Shown here piece after piece: positions 5,154-5,857 of a DNA stretch of 5,857 bases (position 1 is the first letter of the stretch; every line of letters starts with the position of its first letter). Both the position numbers and the translations under genes were made by a program. The DNA comes from Methanomicrobiales archaeon (GTDB lineage: Archaea > Halobacteriota > Methanomicrobia > Methanomicrobiales > JACTUA01), in the NCBI GenBank assembly GCA_028679035.1, contig JAJRCL010000158.1, positions 1 to 5,857 of the forward strand, read 5' to 3'. The notes under the pieces are model-generated. The model was not told the DNA's origin and ran no database searches. It saw nothing but the letters and a program-made list of their open reading frames with translations.

Positions 5154-5172
5154 ATTAATTATATAAATTAAT
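5154..5172 (-). promoter_or_regulatory. TATA box (5160-5167) inside a 19-base palindrome, upstream of zinc-protein gene
   Basis: The minus strand carries TTTATATA at 5160-5167, an exact TATA consensus. It lies inside a perfect inverted repeat: ATTAATT (5154-5160), spacer ATATA, AATTAAT (5166-5172). A factor bound to the palindrome would cover the TATA box, so it could be a repressor site; AT-rich chance symmetry is also possible. The predicted start (~5138) would fall after the Shine-Dalgarno, implying either a leaderless GTG mRNA or a different promoter further up. Confidence 0.5.
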
Positions 5173-5193
5173 ATTTTAATCTTTCTCTTTAAG

Positions 5194-5212
5194 AATATCA
5201 ATATAATATCAA
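5194..5212. repeat. Direct repeat of AATATCAA with 11-base period
   Basis: AATATCAA occurs at 5194-5201 and again at 5205-5212 (TTGATATT twice when read toward the zinc-protein gene). The period of 11 bases puts both copies on the same face of the DNA helix, about 30-50 bases upstream of the TATA box. It may be a regulator binding site. The region is AT-rich, so chance cannot be excluded. Confidence 0.35.
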
Positions 5213-5213
5213 C

Positions 5214-5232
5214 ATTTCATGTTTTATGAAAT
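5214..5232 (-). terminator. AT-rich hairpin just after ATP-grasp gene
   Basis: A perfect 7-base inverted repeat (ATTTCAT 5214-5220, loop GTTTT, ATGAAAT 5226-5232) begins three bases past the ATP-grasp stop codon on the minus strand. It may mark the 3' end of that transcript; the stem is weak and no clean T-run follows at once, so this is tentative. Confidence 0.35.
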
Positions 5233-5234
5233 AA

Positions 5235-5857
5235 TCATCCATGGTATCGCGGATCAGTGCTTTTTTCCAAACTATCCTGCATAACCGGGTGAGCAGGATC
5301 CTCCTCTAATCCGAGGCGGATTTTCACCCGGGTCTCATTGGCTGCGAGGGTCTGTCGGGCGGTATCTGCAGATTTTCCTGTCCCGTAGACCGAGATGATG
5401 GCACCTCCTTCCTCGATTCGTGTCCCCCTCACGGGGATGTCGGCGACCATGGGGACGAGGGCACTGCAGTCAGCCCGGATCGTCATATCCCGCCCGGCAA
5501 ACAGGATCCGCCGTGCCGCATAGCGCTGCGCTTTGAGCGGACCGGCAGGGAGGTTTCCTTCGCAGGCCTGAACGTGCAGGGAAAACAGGTTTACACCTGT
5601 TGCCATTTCAACGGTGTCGAGAGTAGCCTGGAAACGCGGGTTTACTTCAATTGCCCATGCACGGCGTTCGCCAAGGACGAAATCCATCCCGACCGAACCA
5701 AGACATGCGGCATCGTGGAGCGATCCTTCGGCATAGCGCATCATCTCCGGAATACGGGCCGACGCCGGTAGCGGCGTGATGGATCCGGCGAAACCCCAGG
5801 GGGCGATGGCATCGTCACGCAGGAGCTGGAGATTCGCTGCGATCGGCACAACACGGG
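5235..5857 (-). CDS. ATP-grasp ligase, C-terminal part
   Basis: About 207 residues of the C-terminal part are visible. The frame is still open at the right edge (Arg-Val-Val-Pro-Ile), so the GTG at 5847-5849 is an internal Val codon and the start lies outside. The ATP-grasp signature is clear: GSVGMDFVLGERRAWAIEVNPRFQATLDTVEMATGVNLFSLHVQAC, where Glu and Asn of EVNPR are the magnesium-binding pair and Arg contacts phosphate. A C-terminal segment follows (DIPVRGTRIEEGGAIISVYGTGKSADTARQTL) like the end of archaeal predicted carboligases (COG2232-like, related to biotin carboxylase and carbamoyl-phosphate synthetase). Such enzymes activate a carboxylate with ATP to form an acyl phosphate and join it to an amine or similar. 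The substrate is unknown; the N-terminal half needed to say more is missing. The last ~20 residues are hydrophilic and likely disordered. Confidence 0.85.
   Translation of the reverse strand, partial: RVVPIAANLQLLRDDAIAPWGFAGSITPLPASARIPEMMRYAEGSLHDAACLGSVGMDFVLGERRAWAIEVNPRFQATLDTVEMATGVNLFSLHVQACEGNLPAGPLKAQRYAARRILFAGRDMTIRADCSALVPMVADIPVRGTRIEEGGAIISVYGTGKSADTARQTLAANETRVKIRLGLEEDPAHPVMQDSLEKSTDPRYHG

Noticed and set aside
5847..5849. GTG near the right edge as the start of the ATP-grasp gene
   Set aside because: The frame stays open to the window end, and a start here would lack the N-terminal and most of the ATP-binding part of the fold. It is better read as an internal Val codon of a longer gene.

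Overview
The window reads as a stretch of a methanogenic archaeon's chromosome, most likely order Methanomicrobiales (Methanoregula/Methanosphaerula-like). The reasons are a methanogenesis marker 8 protein, an archaeal TFE (TFIIE-alpha), archaeal TATA boxes of TTTATATA/TTTAAATA type with short leaders or none, a tRNA gene without encoded CCA, and a multi-PAS sensor of the kind expanded in that order. Coding DNA is moderately GC-rich and intergenic spaces are AT-rich. I see no mobile element, CRISPR array or phage gene.

Left part (1-2478): the 3' end of the methanogenesis marker 8 gene (+) converges on a membrane-bound three-PAS sensor gene (-). The 73-base gap carries a T-tract for each strand. 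The sensor ends in a short DHp-like tail without an ATPase domain. A 216-base AT-rich spacer then separates it from the divergent small transporter gene.

Middle (2479-3258): a single SemiSWEET-type (PQ-loop) gene (+) is followed by a hairpin plus T5 terminator candidate. A lone tRNA-Leu(GAG) gene (-) follows, with its own TATA box and a T5 run directly after the discriminator base.

Right part (3259-5857): a HTH+ACT regulator gene (+), probably leaderless, overlaps tail-to-tail by 11 bases with an HD-domain phosphohydrolase gene (-). The HD gene is the downstream partner of tfe in a two-gene operon with an ATGA stop/start overlap. Upstream on the same strand are a small four-CxxCxGxG zinc protein (a free-standing DnaJ-type cysteine-rich domain) and the C-terminal part of an ATP-grasp ligase running off the window edge. 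The zinc-protein and tfe genes each have a consensus TATA box, so they are probably separate transcription units.

Overall this is a mostly core-genome, housekeeping neighbourhood. The items most worth a second look are the free-standing DnaJ-like zinc protein, the D-H inversion in the sensor's H-box-like motif, and the translational coupling of an HD phosphohydrolase to a general transcription factor. I found no convincing new defence or mobile system.
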